DNA of 64,000 nucleotides from Ectothiorhodospira marina (GCF_900109495.1 NZ_FOAA01000004.1:1-64000), one strand, 5' to 3'; shown: positions 8,485-17,416, counted from the stretch's first letter. The notes: a model not told the origin generated them from the sequence alone. Translations and numbers: made by a program.

Positions 8485-11400
8485 ATGACGGAAGATCAGC
8501 TGGAACAACAATGCCTGGAATGGTTCGCCGAAGGTGGCTGGGAAATCGCCCACGGGCCAGAACTGGCACCGGATGGCGAAGCCCCGGAACGGGCCGACTA
8601 CCGGCAGGTCTTGTTGCTGGCGGATCTTGAGGCGGCTATTCACCGCATCAACCCTCACCTGCCCCAGAGCGCCGTTGAGCAAGCTGTGGCGGTTGTCCGC
8701 AAACCGGAAAGCCTGGATGTGGTGGTCAGCAACCGGGCCTTCCACCGCCTGCTGCTGGACGGTGTGCCGGTTGAGTACAAGCGCGATGACAAGGTGGTTC
8801 ACGATCAGGCCTTTCTGGTGGATTTTGGTGACCTTGCCGCCAACCGTTTTCGGGCCATCAACCAGTTCACCATCGAAGGCTCCAAGCAACTGCGCCGGCC
8901 GGATGTCATCTGCTTTATCAACGGCCTGCCCCTGGCGGTGCTGGAGCTTAAAAGTCCGGGCGCAGAGAATGTGAACATCTGGGATGCCTACAACCAGATT
9001 CAGACCTACAAAGACGAATGCGCCGATCTGTTTGCCTACAATGAAGCGGCCATCATCAGCGATGGCTACCTTGCCCGGGTAGGCTCCCTCACCGCCAGCC
9101 AGGAACGCTACATGCCCTGGCGCACCCTCAAGCACGAGGACGACAAGCCCCTGCTGGAATGGCAGCTGGAAACCATGGTGCGGGGCTTCTTCGACCGGGA
9201 GCTGTTTCTGGATTACATCCGCTACTTTGTGATCTTCGAGACGGATTCCGACAAACTGATCAAAAAGATTGCCGGCTACCACCAGTTCCATGCAGTGCGT
9301 GAAGCGGTGAAGGCCACGGTGATCGCCGCACAGGATACAAGCCAGCATGGCATTGGCGAGAAGCGCGCCACTTACGGCGACGAGGTTCTGCCCGGCAGCA
9401 AGAAAGCTGGCGTGGTGTGGCATACACAGGGCTCCGGCAAGAGTATTTCCATGTGCTGTTATGCCGGCAAGCTGCTGCAGCAGCCCGAGATGAACAATCC
9501 CACCCTGATCGTGGTCACCGACCGCAACGATCTGGACGGCCAGCTGTTTGCCACATTCAGCGCCGCCCGGGAATTGTTGAAGCAAGAACCCGTGCAGGCC
9601 GACGACCGGGACACCCTGCGCCGCCTGCTGTCGGAACGGGAATCGGGCGGCATCATCTTCACCACGGTGCAGAAGTTCGCCCTGCTGAACGATGAATCCG
9701 GCCACCCGATCCTGAACGACCGCCACAACATCGTGGTGATCTCGGATGAAGCCCACCGCAGCCAGTACGGCCTGAAAGCCACCCTCAAGAAAGACGGCAC
9801 CTACAAGTTCGGCTACGCCCGCCACATGCGCGATGCCCTGCCCAATGCCTCGTTCATCGGCTTTACCGGCACCCCCATCGAGAGCGAAGACAAAGACACC
9901 CGGGCCGTGTTCGGCGACTACGTGTCCATCTACGACATCCAGGATGCGGTGGACGACGGCGCGACTGTGCCCATCTTCTACGAATCCCGCCTGGCCAAGC
10001 TGGACATCAACCGCGAGCAGATCGAAGAGCTGTCCGATCAGGTGGAGGAGGTGGTTGAAGACGAAGAAGACGTTGGCAGCCGCGAGAAAACGAAGGGCGA
10101 GTGGAGCCGGCTGGAGAAGCTGGTCGGCGCCGGCCCGCGCCTGAAGCAGGTGGCGGAAGACCTGGTAAACCACTTTGAAACCCGCTCCAGCACCATCGAC
10201 GGCAAGGCCATGATTGTGGCCATGAGCCGGGAGATTGCGGTTCACCTGTATAACGAGATTGTCGCGTTGCGCCCGGAATGGCACGACGACGACCCGGAGA
10301 AAGGCGCCATCAAGATTGTGATGACCGGCTCCGCCTCTGACCGCGCCTTGCTGCAACCGCACATCCACAACAAGCAGACCAAGAAACGGTTCGAGAAGCG
10401 CTTCAAGGACATTAACGACCCGCTCAAGCTGGTGATCGTGCGGGATATGTGGCTGACCGGCTTCGATGCCCCTTGCTGCCACACCATGTACGTGGACAAG
10501 CCCATGAAGGGCCACAACCTGATGCAGGCCATTGCCCGGGTAAACCGCGTGTTCAAGGACAAGCCCGGCGGGCTGGTAGTGGATTACATCGGCATTGCCA
10601 ACGAGCTCAAGCAGGCCCTGAAAACCTACACCGATGCCAAGGGTAAAGGCACCCCCACACACAGCGCAGAGGAAGCCTACGCCATCCTGCTGGAGAAGCT
10701 GGACATCATCCACGGCATGTTTGCGCCCGGCCCCAAAGGTAAGGGATTCAGCTACAGCGGATTCGAGACTGAGCCCCACAAGTATCTGGTGCCCACCGCC
10801 AACTACGTGCTCAGCCTGGAAGACGGCAAGAAGCGCTTCCTGGATACCGTGCTGGCCATGAACAAGGCCTTCTCCCTGTGCGCCACCCTGGACGAAGCCC
10901 AGGCACTGCAGAAGGAGGTGGCGTTCCTGTCGCAAGTAAAGACGGCCATCACCAAGTTCACCAGCGTGGACAAGAAACTGACCGAGGAAGAGAAGAACAC
11001 CGCCCTGAAGCAGATCCTGGACAACGCGCTGGTGGCCGAAGGGGTTACCGATGTGTTCGCCCTGTGCGGCCTGGACAAGCCCAACATCGGGCTGCTCTCT
11101 GACGAGTTTCTGGAAGACGTTCGGCAGATGCCCTACAAGAACTTCGCCGTGGAACTGCTGGAGAAGTTGCTCAAGGACGACATCAAGGCCAAAACCCGCA
11201 ACAATGTAGTTCAGGAGAAGAAGTACGCCGACCGCCTGCAGGAGACGCTGCGCAAGTACAACAACCGGGGCATCGAAACCGCCCAGGTGATCGAAGAACT
11301 GATCGCCATGGCCAAACAGTTCCAGGAAGAAATGGAACGCGACGCCGCCCTCGGCCTGAACCCGGACGAAGTGGCTTTCTACGACGCCCTCGCCAGCAAC

Positions 11401-11640
11401 GAAAGCGCGGTGCGAGAGTTGGGCGATGAGATTCTGAAGAAGATCGCTGTGGAGATCACCGACAAACTGCGCAAATCCACCACCGTGGACTGGCAGGTGC
11501 GGGAGAGCGTGCGAGCGAAGCTGAGGATTCTGGTGCGGCGGACGTTGCAGCGGTACAAGTACCCGCCGGATAAAGCACCGGCGGCAATTGAGCTGATTAT
11601 GGAGCAGGCGGAAGCCCTGTCTAACCACTGGACGAAGTAA
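8485..11640 (+). CDS. hsdR: Type I restriction-modification system, endonuclease/translocase subunit R
   Basis: 1051 residues, full length for HsdR. The N-terminal nuclease domain has [20 protein letters not shown], the PD-ELK cleavage motif (about residues 139-155). Two RecA-like helicase domains follow, with Walker A in [11 protein letters not shown] (about 313), the DEAH box DEAHRSQYG (about 420), GFTGTP (about 458), and later HTMYVDKPM and [10 protein letters not shown]. The C-terminal third is helical and contacts HsdM. The protein translocates DNA and cuts it away from the recognition site when the site is unmodified. Its TAA overlaps the next ATG by one base (TAATG), so the downstream gene is likely co-translated. 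Confidence 0.95.
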   Translation: MTEDQLEQQCLEWFAEGGWEIAHGPELAPDGEAPERADYRQVLLLADLEAAIHRINPHLPQSAVEQAVAVVRKPESLDVVVSNRAFHRLLLDGVPVEYKRDDKVVHDQAFLVDFGDLAANRFRAINQFTIEGSKQLRRPDVICFINGLPLAVLELKSPGAENVNIWDAYNQIQTYKDECADLFAYNEAAIISDGYLARVGSLTASQERYMPWRTLKHEDDKPLLEWQLETMVRGFFDRELFLDYIRYFVIFETDSDKLIKKIAGYHQFHAVREAVKATVIAAQDTSQHGIGEKRATYGDEVLPGSKKAGVVWHTQGSGKSISMCCYAGKLLQQPEMNNPTLIVVTDRNDLDGQLFATFSAARELLKQEPVQADDRDTLRRLLSERESGGIIFTTVQKFALLNDESGHPILNDRHNIVVISDEAHRSQYGLKATLKKDGTYKFGYARHMRDALPNASFIGFTGTPIESEDKDTRAVFGDYVSIYDIQDAVDDGATVPIFYESRLAKLDINREQIEELSDQVEEVVEDEEDVGSREKTKGEWSRLEKLVGAGPRLKQVAEDLVNHFETRSSTIDGKAMIVAMSREIAVHLYNEIVALRPEWHDDDPEKGAIKIVMTGSASDRALLQPHIHNKQTKKRFEKRFKDINDPLKLVIVRDMWLTGFDAPCCHTMYVDKPMKGHNLMQAIARVNRVFKDKPGGLVVDYIGIANELKQALKTYTDAKGKGTPTHSAEEAYAILLEKLDIIHGMFAPGPKGKGFSYSGFETEPHKYLVPTANYVLSLEDGKKRFLDTVLAMNKAFSLCATLDEAQALQKEVAFLSQVKTAITKFTSVDKKLTEEEKNTALKQILDNALVAEGVTDVFALCGLDKPNIGLLSDEFLEDVRQMPYKNFAVELLEKLLKDDIKAKTRNNVVQEKKYADRLQETLRKYNNRGIETAQVIEELIAMAKQFQEEMERDAALGLNPDEVAFYDALASNESAVRELGDEILKKIAVEITDKLRKSTTVDWQVRESVRAKLRILVRRTLQRYKYPPDKAPAAIELIMEQAEALSNHWTK

Positions 11641-12299
11641 TGTATTACTACACCGAGGACTTCGACGGCCAGCTGGACAAGATCGAGATCTACCAGCGCT
11701 ACCCACTGCTCAAGCCCTTTGTTGGCTCCGACTACGGGCACAATGGGCCCAGGATTCTTTTGATTGCTGAGAGCCACTACCTGCCTCCAGAGAGTACCGT
11801 GCATAGGGATCCAGCAAGCTGGTACGAGGGGCATGAGGACGCTCTAACGACAGAAGAACAGAAGTGGATGCGCACCAGGCGAATTCTGAATAAGCCACTG
11901 AAAGGCTGGAAAGCCAAGGGTCACGCCATCTACCGAAACATCGAATCGGCTTTGCTCAAGGCAGGCTTGCCGGCCAACGACAGTGTTTTTCGGCAGGTAG
12001 CCTTTATGAATGCGTTCCAACGGCCAGCAAAAACCGGGGATACGATAAAGCAGAAGAAACAGGATGTTGAAGTAGCGGCTCAAACGATCAATCAGGTGAT
12101 TGAGGCCTTGAAACCCGACCACATCGTTTTCGTTTCTACCAAAGCCAAACGAACCGTTGGCAAGCACCTTAGCCAGAGCTCTTCAGGCTTTCACCACCCT
12201 GCTTGCCCCTGGTGGAACCGGAAGCAGGACGGTATGAGTAGCAAGCAACGATTCATCGACCACATCTCCAGCCACTGGAACGCCACGGGAGCAGCCTGA
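11640..12299 (+). CDS. unrecognised protein coupled to hsdR; uracil-DNA-glycosylase-like features
   Basis: 219 residues. The start overlaps the hsdR stop by one base and the stop overlaps the next start by one base. No family was recognised with certainty. A strand-loop GPRILLIAESHYLPP near residue 40, a second strand DHIVFVSTKAK near 160 and a late HHPACPWWNR near 185 are spaced like motif A, a central strand and the His loop of the uracil-DNA glycosylase superfamily. This is inference. It could equally be a DUF from defence islands. Basic residues are frequent (TRRILNKPLKGWKAKG), which would fit nucleic-acid contact. The tight coupling suggests it works with the restriction complex. Confidence 0.6.
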   Translation: MYYYTEDFDGQLDKIEIYQRYPLLKPFVGSDYGHNGPRILLIAESHYLPPESTVHRDPASWYEGHEDALTTEEQKWMRTRRILNKPLKGWKAKGHAIYRNIESALLKAGLPANDSVFRQVAFMNAFQRPAKTGDTIKQKKQDVEVAAQTINQVIEALKPDHIVFVSTKAKRTVGKHLSQSSSGFHHPACPWWNRKQDGMSSKQRFIDHISSHWNATGAA

Positions 12300-12652
12300 T
12301 GACCTACGACAGCACCTTTGACCAAACCCGCCTCGACCAGCTGGCACAACAGCACCTGGGCGGCACCAACATTAGCGGGCGGATACTGTTCTTCGGAGAC
12401 CCCGAGGAGAACCGGTTGGATCTGGCAACCTGGCAGCTGGATAACGACGAGGACTACGAGGCAATCAAAGGCTCAGACTTCAAGCTGCACATGATGGAAC
12501 TACTGGACACCTTGCTGACCTATCGAGCACAGCACGAGCGGCCAAATGCTGGACAAGGCGCTATTCATATAAAGAGCGGCACCCTGACAATCGAGTGGTT
12601 GCCGAGAGACGCCGTTGAAGCGATGAGAGATGAAAATATAAAAGGGGGCTAG
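12299..12652 (+). CDS. unrecognised 117-residue protein at end of restriction operon
   Basis: The ATG at 12299 shares its A with the TGA of the upstream gene. The protein is acidic in the middle (ATWQLDNDEDYEAIKGSD) and has no signal peptide, membrane segment or cysteine. No family was recognised. By position it is the last intact gene of the hsdM-to-hsdR operon, and the one-base overlap argues that it is translated with its neighbour. A small accessory or inhibitor subunit is possible but not shown. Confidence 0.6.
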   Translation: MTYDSTFDQTRLDQLAQQHLGGTNISGRILFFGDPEENRLDLATWQLDNDEDYEAIKGSDFKLHMMELLDTLLTYRAQHERPNAGQGAIHIKSGTLTIEWLPRDAVEAMRDENIKGG

Positions 12653-12692
12653 GGAGTGCAACGGGGTAGAACCAGTCGGCATGTTGTCGTGA

Positions 12693-13655
12693 CCTCGGGC
12701 AATCTACTTAACTTTTGTACTGAAACGACAAAGCATTAATAGAACCGCCTTGGTACAAGGCCCGATCTACAAGCAGGGCATGTTCCACTACGAATACCGC
12801 ACCTGGCCAGAAATTGCCGTGCGTGAGGCGCTGATGAATGCCTTTTGCCATGCCGATTTGCGCATAGCGGGGCCCGTGATGGTTAAGCTCTATGCCGACC
12901 GGTTGGAAATCAGTAATAACGGCGGGTTTATTGCCGGAATCACTCCTAACAATATTCTCCACCACCAACCGGCTGCCAGAAACCCTTTGCTGGTTGAAGC
13001 CCTTACCCGGCTGCGCCTGGTAAACCGCAGCAACCTCGGTATTAACCGCATGTTCTCCGCCTTGCTAATGGAAGGCAAAGAGCCACCCCAGATCCGGGAA
13101 ATTGGCGAGTCAGTTCAAGTCAGCTTTCCCAAACGGGAGTTGAACGCCACCTTCCGTCTGTTTGTGGCGGAGGAAAGTGAACGTGGGCGTACTTTGGGCG
13201 TGGATGAGCTGATGCTGCTGCAGTATCTGCTCCAGCATCCGGAAATAGACACCAATACTGCCGCTAACCTGTGCCAGCGTGGCGAAGCAGAGATGCGCGA
13301 AAAGTTATCCACAATGGAGTCGGCTGGCTACATCGAACATGGTGGTACCGGCCGGGGCGCCTACTGGTGCATCCAGCCAGAGCTCTACAACCGCCTGGCT
13401 GACGACGGCCACAGCGAAGCCCGCCGCCGTATTGGCTGGGATGCCGCGAAAACCCGGGTGCTCAGTATTCTGATGGAACGTGCGAAGCGCGGTGAAGAAG
13501 GCTTGAGAAATGCTGAAGTGCGCAAAATCACCAAGTATTCCCGTAATCAAGTAACCACGCTGATGAGGGAGTTGGCCGCAGAAACTGGCCGGGTCAACCA
13601 GTCAGGTCACGGTGCAGGCTCTCGTTATTACTGGGAGGCAGACAACAGGGAATAG
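12693..13655 (+). pseudogene. 5'-truncated AlbA_2-type ATP-binding protein
   Basis: An open frame from 12693 (just after an in-frame TGA) encodes the C-terminal two thirds of a protein like the one at 3298-4707. It has the GHKL N-box REALMNAFCHADL, then EISNNGGFIAGITPNN, RMFSALLMEGKEPP and winged-helix segments towards the end. The AlbA_2 DNA-binding domain expected upstream is missing, and the only candidate starts are weak ones such as TTG 12750. It is most likely a remnant, although a shortened protein of about 300 residues could be made. It is not a copy of the hsdM-linked gene: the sequences differ throughout. Confidence 0.7.
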
Positions 13656-13670
13656 CCCAACCAATGCTTT

Positions 13671-13749
13671 ACGTGCAATTAAGAGTGCAATTTATCCAAT
13701 ATTTGCAATTACAATTACAATTGCACTGCATGTGCACTGCATGCAATTC
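13671..13749. repeat. GCAATT-rich cluster with an 11-bp tandem repeat
   Basis: A short AT-rich stretch contains several GCAATT or AATTGC elements in both orientations and an exact tandem duplication of TGCACTGCATG at 13722-13732 and 13733-13743. It follows the truncated AlbA_2 gene. It could be a protein-binding array or a recombination scar; nothing decides between them. Confidence 0.5.
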
Positions 13750-13820
13750 GTGCCCAGTGAACTTATTAAGGATGTGACGCGTGATGCCATTTGATCATTG
13801 GGCTTGGTGTTCCGGAGCTT

Positions 13821-13967
13821 CTACGGGGTTCGGTTTGGCCGTTTCACGAATTTGGTTTTAACCCAATCTTCCAGGCGATCTGCTTTGAAGTAAGCAACTC
13901 CGCAGATAGTTAGTACCACCAGAACAAAGCTGGCAAAGCCAATCAGTGTTGCAGATAGATCGATCAC
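13821..13967 (-). CDS. 48-residue single-pass membrane protein
   Basis: A short gene on the minus strand beginning at GTG 13965-13967, with AGGAG eight bases upstream. The N-terminal half is one hydrophobic helix (LIGFASFVLVVLTICGVAYF) and the C-terminal half is short and basic (KTKFVKRPNRTP), as in a type II or N-out single-pass protein. Codon use and the Shine-Dalgarno sequence support a real gene. No family was recognised. It lies 42 bp downstream of the resolvase gene on the same strand and may share its transcript. Confidence 0.55.
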   Translation of the reverse strand: MIDLSATLIGFASFVLVVLTICGVAYFKADRLEDWVKTKFVKRPNRTP

Positions 13968-14009
13968 AGAGAGATCTCCTTCTGTTGTGTGGTTGGAACA
14001 CAGCTCCCA

Positions 14010-14639
14010 TCAGGCAGCCTCGGACTGCCTTTGCTCTTTTGCGACAGAGGCAATCAGGTGCCTGGAGCATCCCAGTATTTCCTGAATCTCACTGTAGCTA
14101 TGGCCAGTGCGCAGCAGGCTGGCCACATGCTGACGGCGTTTGATATCAGGTTGCCGCCCACGATATTTACCTTCCGCCTTTGCTTTACCTATCCCTTGGG
14201 ACTGACGCCGGCGGCGATCTTCGTAATCTTTACGGGCCACGGCGGCCAGCATATCGAGCATCATAGAGTTCACCGCTTGCAGGATTGAGTCTGTGAAACC
14301 GGTTTCATCCTTCCGATCCAGGGCCAGCCAACTTGTGGGAAGTTCGGGTGAAACAATCGACAGCCGCTTGGCGCTCAACCTTTGTTTCAGGCTATCCCAA
14401 TCTCTCTGTTTCAGGCGGGCAAGTCGGTCAATCTGTTCCACCAGAACAATATCGCCTTCACCGGACTCGGCAATCAGTCTCATCAGCTCCGGCCGGTGCA
14501 ATGTGGCGCCGGAAACGTTCTCGGTATAGAAAGCTGCGATCCGGTGGCCGTGCTGTTCGGCAAATTGAATCAATGACTCTTTGGCCCGATCGGCGTTCTG
14601 CTCCTGGGTTGATGCTCTCAGGTAGGCTCGGATAAACAT
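14010..14639 (-). CDS. serine recombinase of the resolvase/invertase family
   Basis: 209 residues. The N-terminal catalytic domain starts MFIRAYLRASTQEQN, with the nucleophile Ser at about position 10 in RAST. It contains the typical VEQIDRLARL and continues through KRLSIVSPELPTS. The C-terminal Hin-like DNA-binding domain has GKYRGRQPDIKRRQ and a helix-turn-helix with GHSYSEIQEILGCSRHLI. Length and order match Tn3-type resolvases and phase invertases. Upstream (14655-14700) two copies of TAGATGGTTC-like sequence could be part of its res site. It has probably been left by a transposon or a plasmid, since no Tn3-type transposase is nearby. Confidence 0.9.
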   Translation of the reverse strand: MFIRAYLRASTQEQNADRAKESLIQFAEQHGHRIAAFYTENVSGATLHRPELMRLIAESGEGDIVLVEQIDRLARLKQRDWDSLKQRLSAKRLSIVSPELPTSWLALDRKDETGFTDSILQAVNSMMLDMLAAVARKDYEDRRRRQSQGIGKAKAEGKYRGRQPDIKRRQHVASLLRTGHSYSEIQEILGCSRHLIASVAKEQRQSEAA

Positions 14640-14766
14640 TTTCTTTCTCAGTCTGCTATAGATGGTTCCGTGAGGCCGGTCTGTTTTAGATGGTTCTTTT
14701 GGTTATCTGCGGAGCTGGTTACCTGGTTCTGTTGATGTGTACCTTAAAGGAACCAGCGAAACCGGC

Positions 14767-15174
14767 TTACGCTGCACGATCGATCATTGGTGGAATTCTG
14801 ATCGATGTACGTCTGCCATCAGTCATGGCCTCAAGCGCTTCATCATCGAGATCAGGTATCTGCAGTGGCGATCCGTGGCAGCAGACTCGTGGATAATCCG
14901 AAAACCGGAAAACGCCATGAGGGATGTCATCGTCATCATCCAGCCAGTGCCGGAGAGTGAGGTCGATACACCAGCCATCCGGTAATTCGATCCAACAGTG
15001 CGGCATTGTTTCCATTTGGGTTCGCCGGTCTTTCACATAACCCACACGACATTGATGATACACCTCCGCGCGTGACAGCAAATTGCTGATGGCGAATGTC
15101 AGTCCTGCACTGCCCAGAGGCTGATCCTCCAAAGGCCAGAGTGCGATCTCCAATTCTTCATGCCAAATACTCAT
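14767..15174 (-). CDS. hypothetical protein, 135 residues
   Basis: ATG 15174 (MSIWHEELEIALWPL) is preferred over GTG 15183 because a GGTGTGG stretch precedes it. The protein is rich in Trp, Cys and acidic residues and contains HCWIELPDGWCIDLTLRHW, followed by a run of five Asp. The His-x-Trp-Ile-Glu followed by Asp is faintly like the transglutaminase-core His and Asp strands, but no convincing upstream Cys motif was found, so no function is given. It stands alone between the resolvase and the iteron-like region. The coding assignment rests on length and composition. Confidence 0.55.
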   Translation of the reverse strand: MSIWHEELEIALWPLEDQPLGSAGLTFAISNLLSRAEVYHQCRVGYVKDRRTQMETMPHCWIELPDGWCIDLTLRHWLDDDDDIPHGVFRFSDYPRVCCHGSPLQIPDLDDEALEAMTDGRRTSIRIPPMIDRAA

Positions 15175-15305
15175 TCCATCCACACCGCTTCGGTTTTAGT
15201 GGGTCAATCGTGGGCATAGCCGCAAGTCAGTCTTGAGTCATGACGCCCATTCAGGTTCTAACAAAATCATCGCATGAAAAGGTGAAAATGCAAGTCCTGG
15301 TAAAA

Positions 15306-15325
15306 TGATTTTTATATAAAAATCA
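15306..15325. repeat. perfect 20-bp AT-rich palindrome
   Basis: TGATTTTTATATAAAAATCA equals its reverse complement. It lies about 125 bp upstream of the small ribbon-helix-helix-like gene in an AT-rich stretch that could hold its promoter. It may be an operator or, given the iteron-like repeats further on, an AT-rich opening site. No -35/-10 pair was fixed with confidence. Confidence 0.5.
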
Positions 15326-15452
15326 ATAGTTTGTTCTGACGTAACAAAGTTGTGCTAGTGTGCTATCAGTGCAGTTTTACAGCGGTGAAATCGTGGTGAT
15401 AATTACTGTTGGCGGATCGATTGCCATTTCCCGTAACCAGGAGACATGAGCT

Positions 15453-15668
15453 TTGAGAGAGTTCTACGTTCGTTATCGAGACAGGGACACTTTGCCCGAT
15501 CGGCTTGAGCAGTATGCCTCAGATCTGGGTATTGCCCCCGAGCAGCTCATTCGCCGATTCATATCGGAAGGTTTGGCGAAGGTTGAAGGCTCTACCGGGC
15601 CTGCGGAGCCAGGAAAATCGCTCGAAGATTTTATGGCGAGGAACGGTGTTAGGAGGACGGATCGGTAG
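15453..15668 (+). CDS. small ribbon-helix-helix-like protein
   Basis: 71 residues from TTG 15453, with AGGAG nine bases upstream. An ATG at 15446 opens a different, 20-codon frame. The start EFYVRYRDRD looks like the single strand of a ribbon-helix-helix DNA-binding protein, followed by two helices (LPDRLEQYASDLGI and PEQLIRRFISEGLAK) and a flexible acidic tail. Such proteins control plasmid copy number, partition or toxin-antitoxin loci. The stop codon lies inside the first of three 22-bp repeats, which hints that the protein or a partner binds them. No exact family was recognised. Confidence 0.6.
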   Translation: MREFYVRYRDRDTLPDRLEQYASDLGIAPEQLIRRFISEGLAKVEGSTGPAEPGKSLEDFMARNGVRRTDR

Positions 15669-15840
15669 GTTTGCTGCACCGGTTCGGTAGGTTTGTTGCA
15701 CTGGTTTTGGCCCCTGGGACTATCAATAGGACAGTACGGCGAACGAATCGCTCCTTGTGTCATGCGAAAGGTGCGGAGATTTGGCTGAAAATTGATCAAG
15801 GTTGTGCAGCTTAGAAAGCGGTAGGTTTGTTGCACCGGTT
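15663..15840 (+). repeat. three 22-bp iteron-like direct repeats
   Basis: Copies at 15663-15684, 15685-15706 and 15819-15840 share the pattern CGGTAGGTTTG(C/T)TGCAC and then (C/T)GGTT. The first two are exactly adjacent; the third is 112 bp further and in the same orientation. The differences between copies are one or two bases. Length and tandem arrangement resemble plasmid iterons, and the region next to them is full of hairpins. No replication initiator gene is recognisable, so this may be a decayed origin, a partition site or an operator array. Confidence 0.7.
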
Positions 15841-16604
15841 CCAATGGCGTTCGAGCGGTGGCCACGGCCAGAAAAAAACAGCCAGGCTCTTTTCACATAA
15901 CTATCTATGTGAAAAAAGAGTCGGGATTTTTCACAAATAGGAACAAGGGCCAATCCTGCCCAGATGTTCTGATTAAAAACTTCTTGGGGTTTTTCACTAT
16001 TTGTGAAAATTTGCTTCCTATTTTCGCTTGCCACGTGCAGCGGTTAAGAGCCTGCCTGCGAGCGCGATCAATTTTTCACAAATAGTGAAGAACCAGGTGT
16101 GGTTTTTTCGCGATTGCTAAGAAGGTTTGCGGGGGTTTTTTTGAAGCTGTTGATGATCTCACGGGCTGGGCTACTGCCAGAAAAACTGCCCCAACTTCTC
16201 CACACTACTATCTATGTGGAGAATTCCCGGGAATTCTCCACAAATAGCAGACCGTTTTGGAACTCCCAAGATTTGCCCGAAAACAGGCTAGTTGTTTCAT
16301 TGTTCCGCAGTGGGGGCCACTCCGAGATTTTTCCGTTACCAGTGAATCTCCGGTCGGATCGAATCCTGAGCATGTGCTTTGCTAGAGTCTTTTATCAGAC
16401 TGTTTTGAGCCTGTGAGTTGGGCCAATCAGCTTGAGCGGCGGACTCTTGCTCCAGAGGGTCTCAGAAAAGACTGTTAAGAGCCTGGAAGCGATGTATAAA
16501 CTCGTGGAGTCTCACAAAAGTCCTTTTCGAGACCAACCAATGAGGTAGTTGCACTGCGTGACGAATGAACTCGCTGACATCGATCAGAGACTGGCTGAAA
16601 TTTT
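15841..16604. repeat. gene-free hairpin field with TTTCACAAATAG-type inverted repeats
   Basis: No gene is credible here. Hairpins recur: CTCTTTTCACATA paired with TATGTGAAAAAAGAG (15887-15920); TTTTCAC and GTGAAAA (15991-16009); TTCAC and GTGAA around AAATA (16075-16089); and a perfect 28-bp palindrome at 16215-16242 whose core is GAGAATTCCCGGGAATTCTC. Most arms contain CACAAATAG, CTATTTGTG or CTATNTATGTG. A single CACAAATAG arm also appears at 15931-15939 and at 17644-17652. They may bind one protein or be folded structures of a single-stranded phase of replication or transfer. Beyond 16250 nothing was recognised until the helicase relic. Confidence 0.6.
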
Positions 16605-16814
16605 CTTGCCCTGCCCATCGCATGGAAAGGAACTTTGTCTCAGTACGCGGGCAGACTTCACCGGGAAGCGGATGGCAAGCAGGAGGTGACCATTTACGAC
16701 TACCTGGATACAGGGTTACCCATGCTCGGGCGGATGTTCCGGAAGCGGGAGAAGGGCTACAAGGCTATGGGGTATCAGTTCTCTGCCGCATCCGGGCAAA
16801 AGCGGTTACTGTAA
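16605..16814 (+). pseudogene. C-terminal relic of a DEAD/DEAH-box helicase
   Basis: From 16605 the frame reads LALPIAWKGTLSQYAGRLHR, then YDYLDTGLPMLGRMFRKREK and KGYKAMGY, ending at TAA 16812-16814. This is the tail of the UvrW/type III restriction-like helicases often seen next to nucleases in mobile elements (helicase motif VI is QYAGRLHR). An in-frame TGA at 16596-16598 cuts it off upstream, and the rest of the gene is absent. A second relic of the same region lies at 17672-17714. The stop codon is inside an 18-bp palindrome, TTACTGTAATTACAGTAA. Confidence 0.75.
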
Positions 16815-16887
16815 TTACAGTAAATCGTTTCGCGGCCCTGCTGACGAATACAGAGCCAGGTAAGCTCAGGCACGAGACACCCAAAAT

Positions 16888-17178
16888 CTAAATACGGCCG
16901 CTGGCTTTGCTGTAAACATCGCCGCGCTCACGTCGCCCTACCGCAATAACTGTCACGAGAATCTCGCCATCCTCGACCTGATAGACCAAACGATACCCGA
17001 CGCTCTTCAGCTTTATTTTGTAACAGCCTGAGAGTCCGGAGAGGGCATCCGCTGGTACGTGAGGATCATCGAGTCGTTTGGTGAGCTTTTTCTTGAACTG
17101 GTCCCGAATGGCCGGTGCAAGCTTTTTCCATTCCTTCAGGGCTGAGGGCTTGAACGCAAGGCCATATTTAAAGCTCAT
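16888..17178 (-). CDS. RelE/ParE-family toxin
   Basis: 96 residues. The sequence has the RelE fold pattern: YGLAFKPSALKEWKKL at the start, the basic helix IRDQFKKKLTKRL, GLSGCYKIKLKSVGYRLVYQ and the C-terminal strand with AVGRRERGDVY. RelE toxins cut mRNA on the ribosome; the Arg/Lys residues of the GYRLVYQ strand and the C-terminal Arg-Glu-Arg are where catalytic residues lie in the family. The gene starts 11 nt inside the upstream antitoxin gene. The pair most resembles RelE/StbE with a Phd-type antitoxin and probably stabilises the island. Confidence 0.92.
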   Translation of the reverse strand: MSFKYGLAFKPSALKEWKKLAPAIRDQFKKKLTKRLDDPHVPADALSGLSGCYKIKLKSVGYRLVYQVEDGEILVTVIAVGRRERGDVYSKASGRI

Positions 17179-17416
17179 TCAGGTCAACCCGGATGCTTGG
17201 TTCTGAACGGCGTTCTTTCACAATAGCAACCAATTCTTGATCATCCAGTCTATCAAGCATGGCTTCGTAGATTTCAGCCGGAACGCAGTAAAACGCAGGC
17301 TTGTTCCGGTTTAAAACGGCAATGGGGAAGCCTTCACCAGAATCTACCGCTGCCATAGGGTTCTTTTTGAGTTCTGAGATGCTTGCAGTAACTTCTGAGT
17401 AGATTTGATGGGTCAT
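17168..17416 (-). CDS. Phd/YefM (StbD)-type antitoxin
   Basis: 82 residues, overlapping the toxin start. The N-terminal DNA-binding part reads YSEVTASISELKKNPMAAV, followed by FPIAVLNRNKPAFYCVP, both typical of Phd/YefM and StbD antitoxins. The acidic C-terminus (LVAIVKERR to the end) would wrap the toxin. It should repress its own promoter together with the toxin; nested inverted repeats in front of it (17413-17502) are good operator candidates. Confidence 0.92.
   Translation of the reverse strand: MTHQIYSEVTASISELKKNPMAAVDSGEGFPIAVLNRNKPAFYCVPAEIYEAMLDRLDDQELVAIVKERRSEPSIRVDLNEL

Noticed and set aside
8284-11706. 1140-codon open frame on the minus strand
   Set aside because: It lies wholly opposite hsdR and the end of rhuM-fic, whose protein motifs are unmistakable. 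Its product is low-complexity His/Gln/Leu-rich sequence typical of an antisense frame in GC-rich coding DNA.
15663-15840. CRISPR array
   Set aside because: Only three repeats, two of them directly adjacent with no spacer, and no cas gene.
16565-16891. 108-codon open frame from ATG 16565
   Set aside because: It runs out of frame with the recognisable helicase tail and has no family; the relic in the neighbouring frame explains the region.
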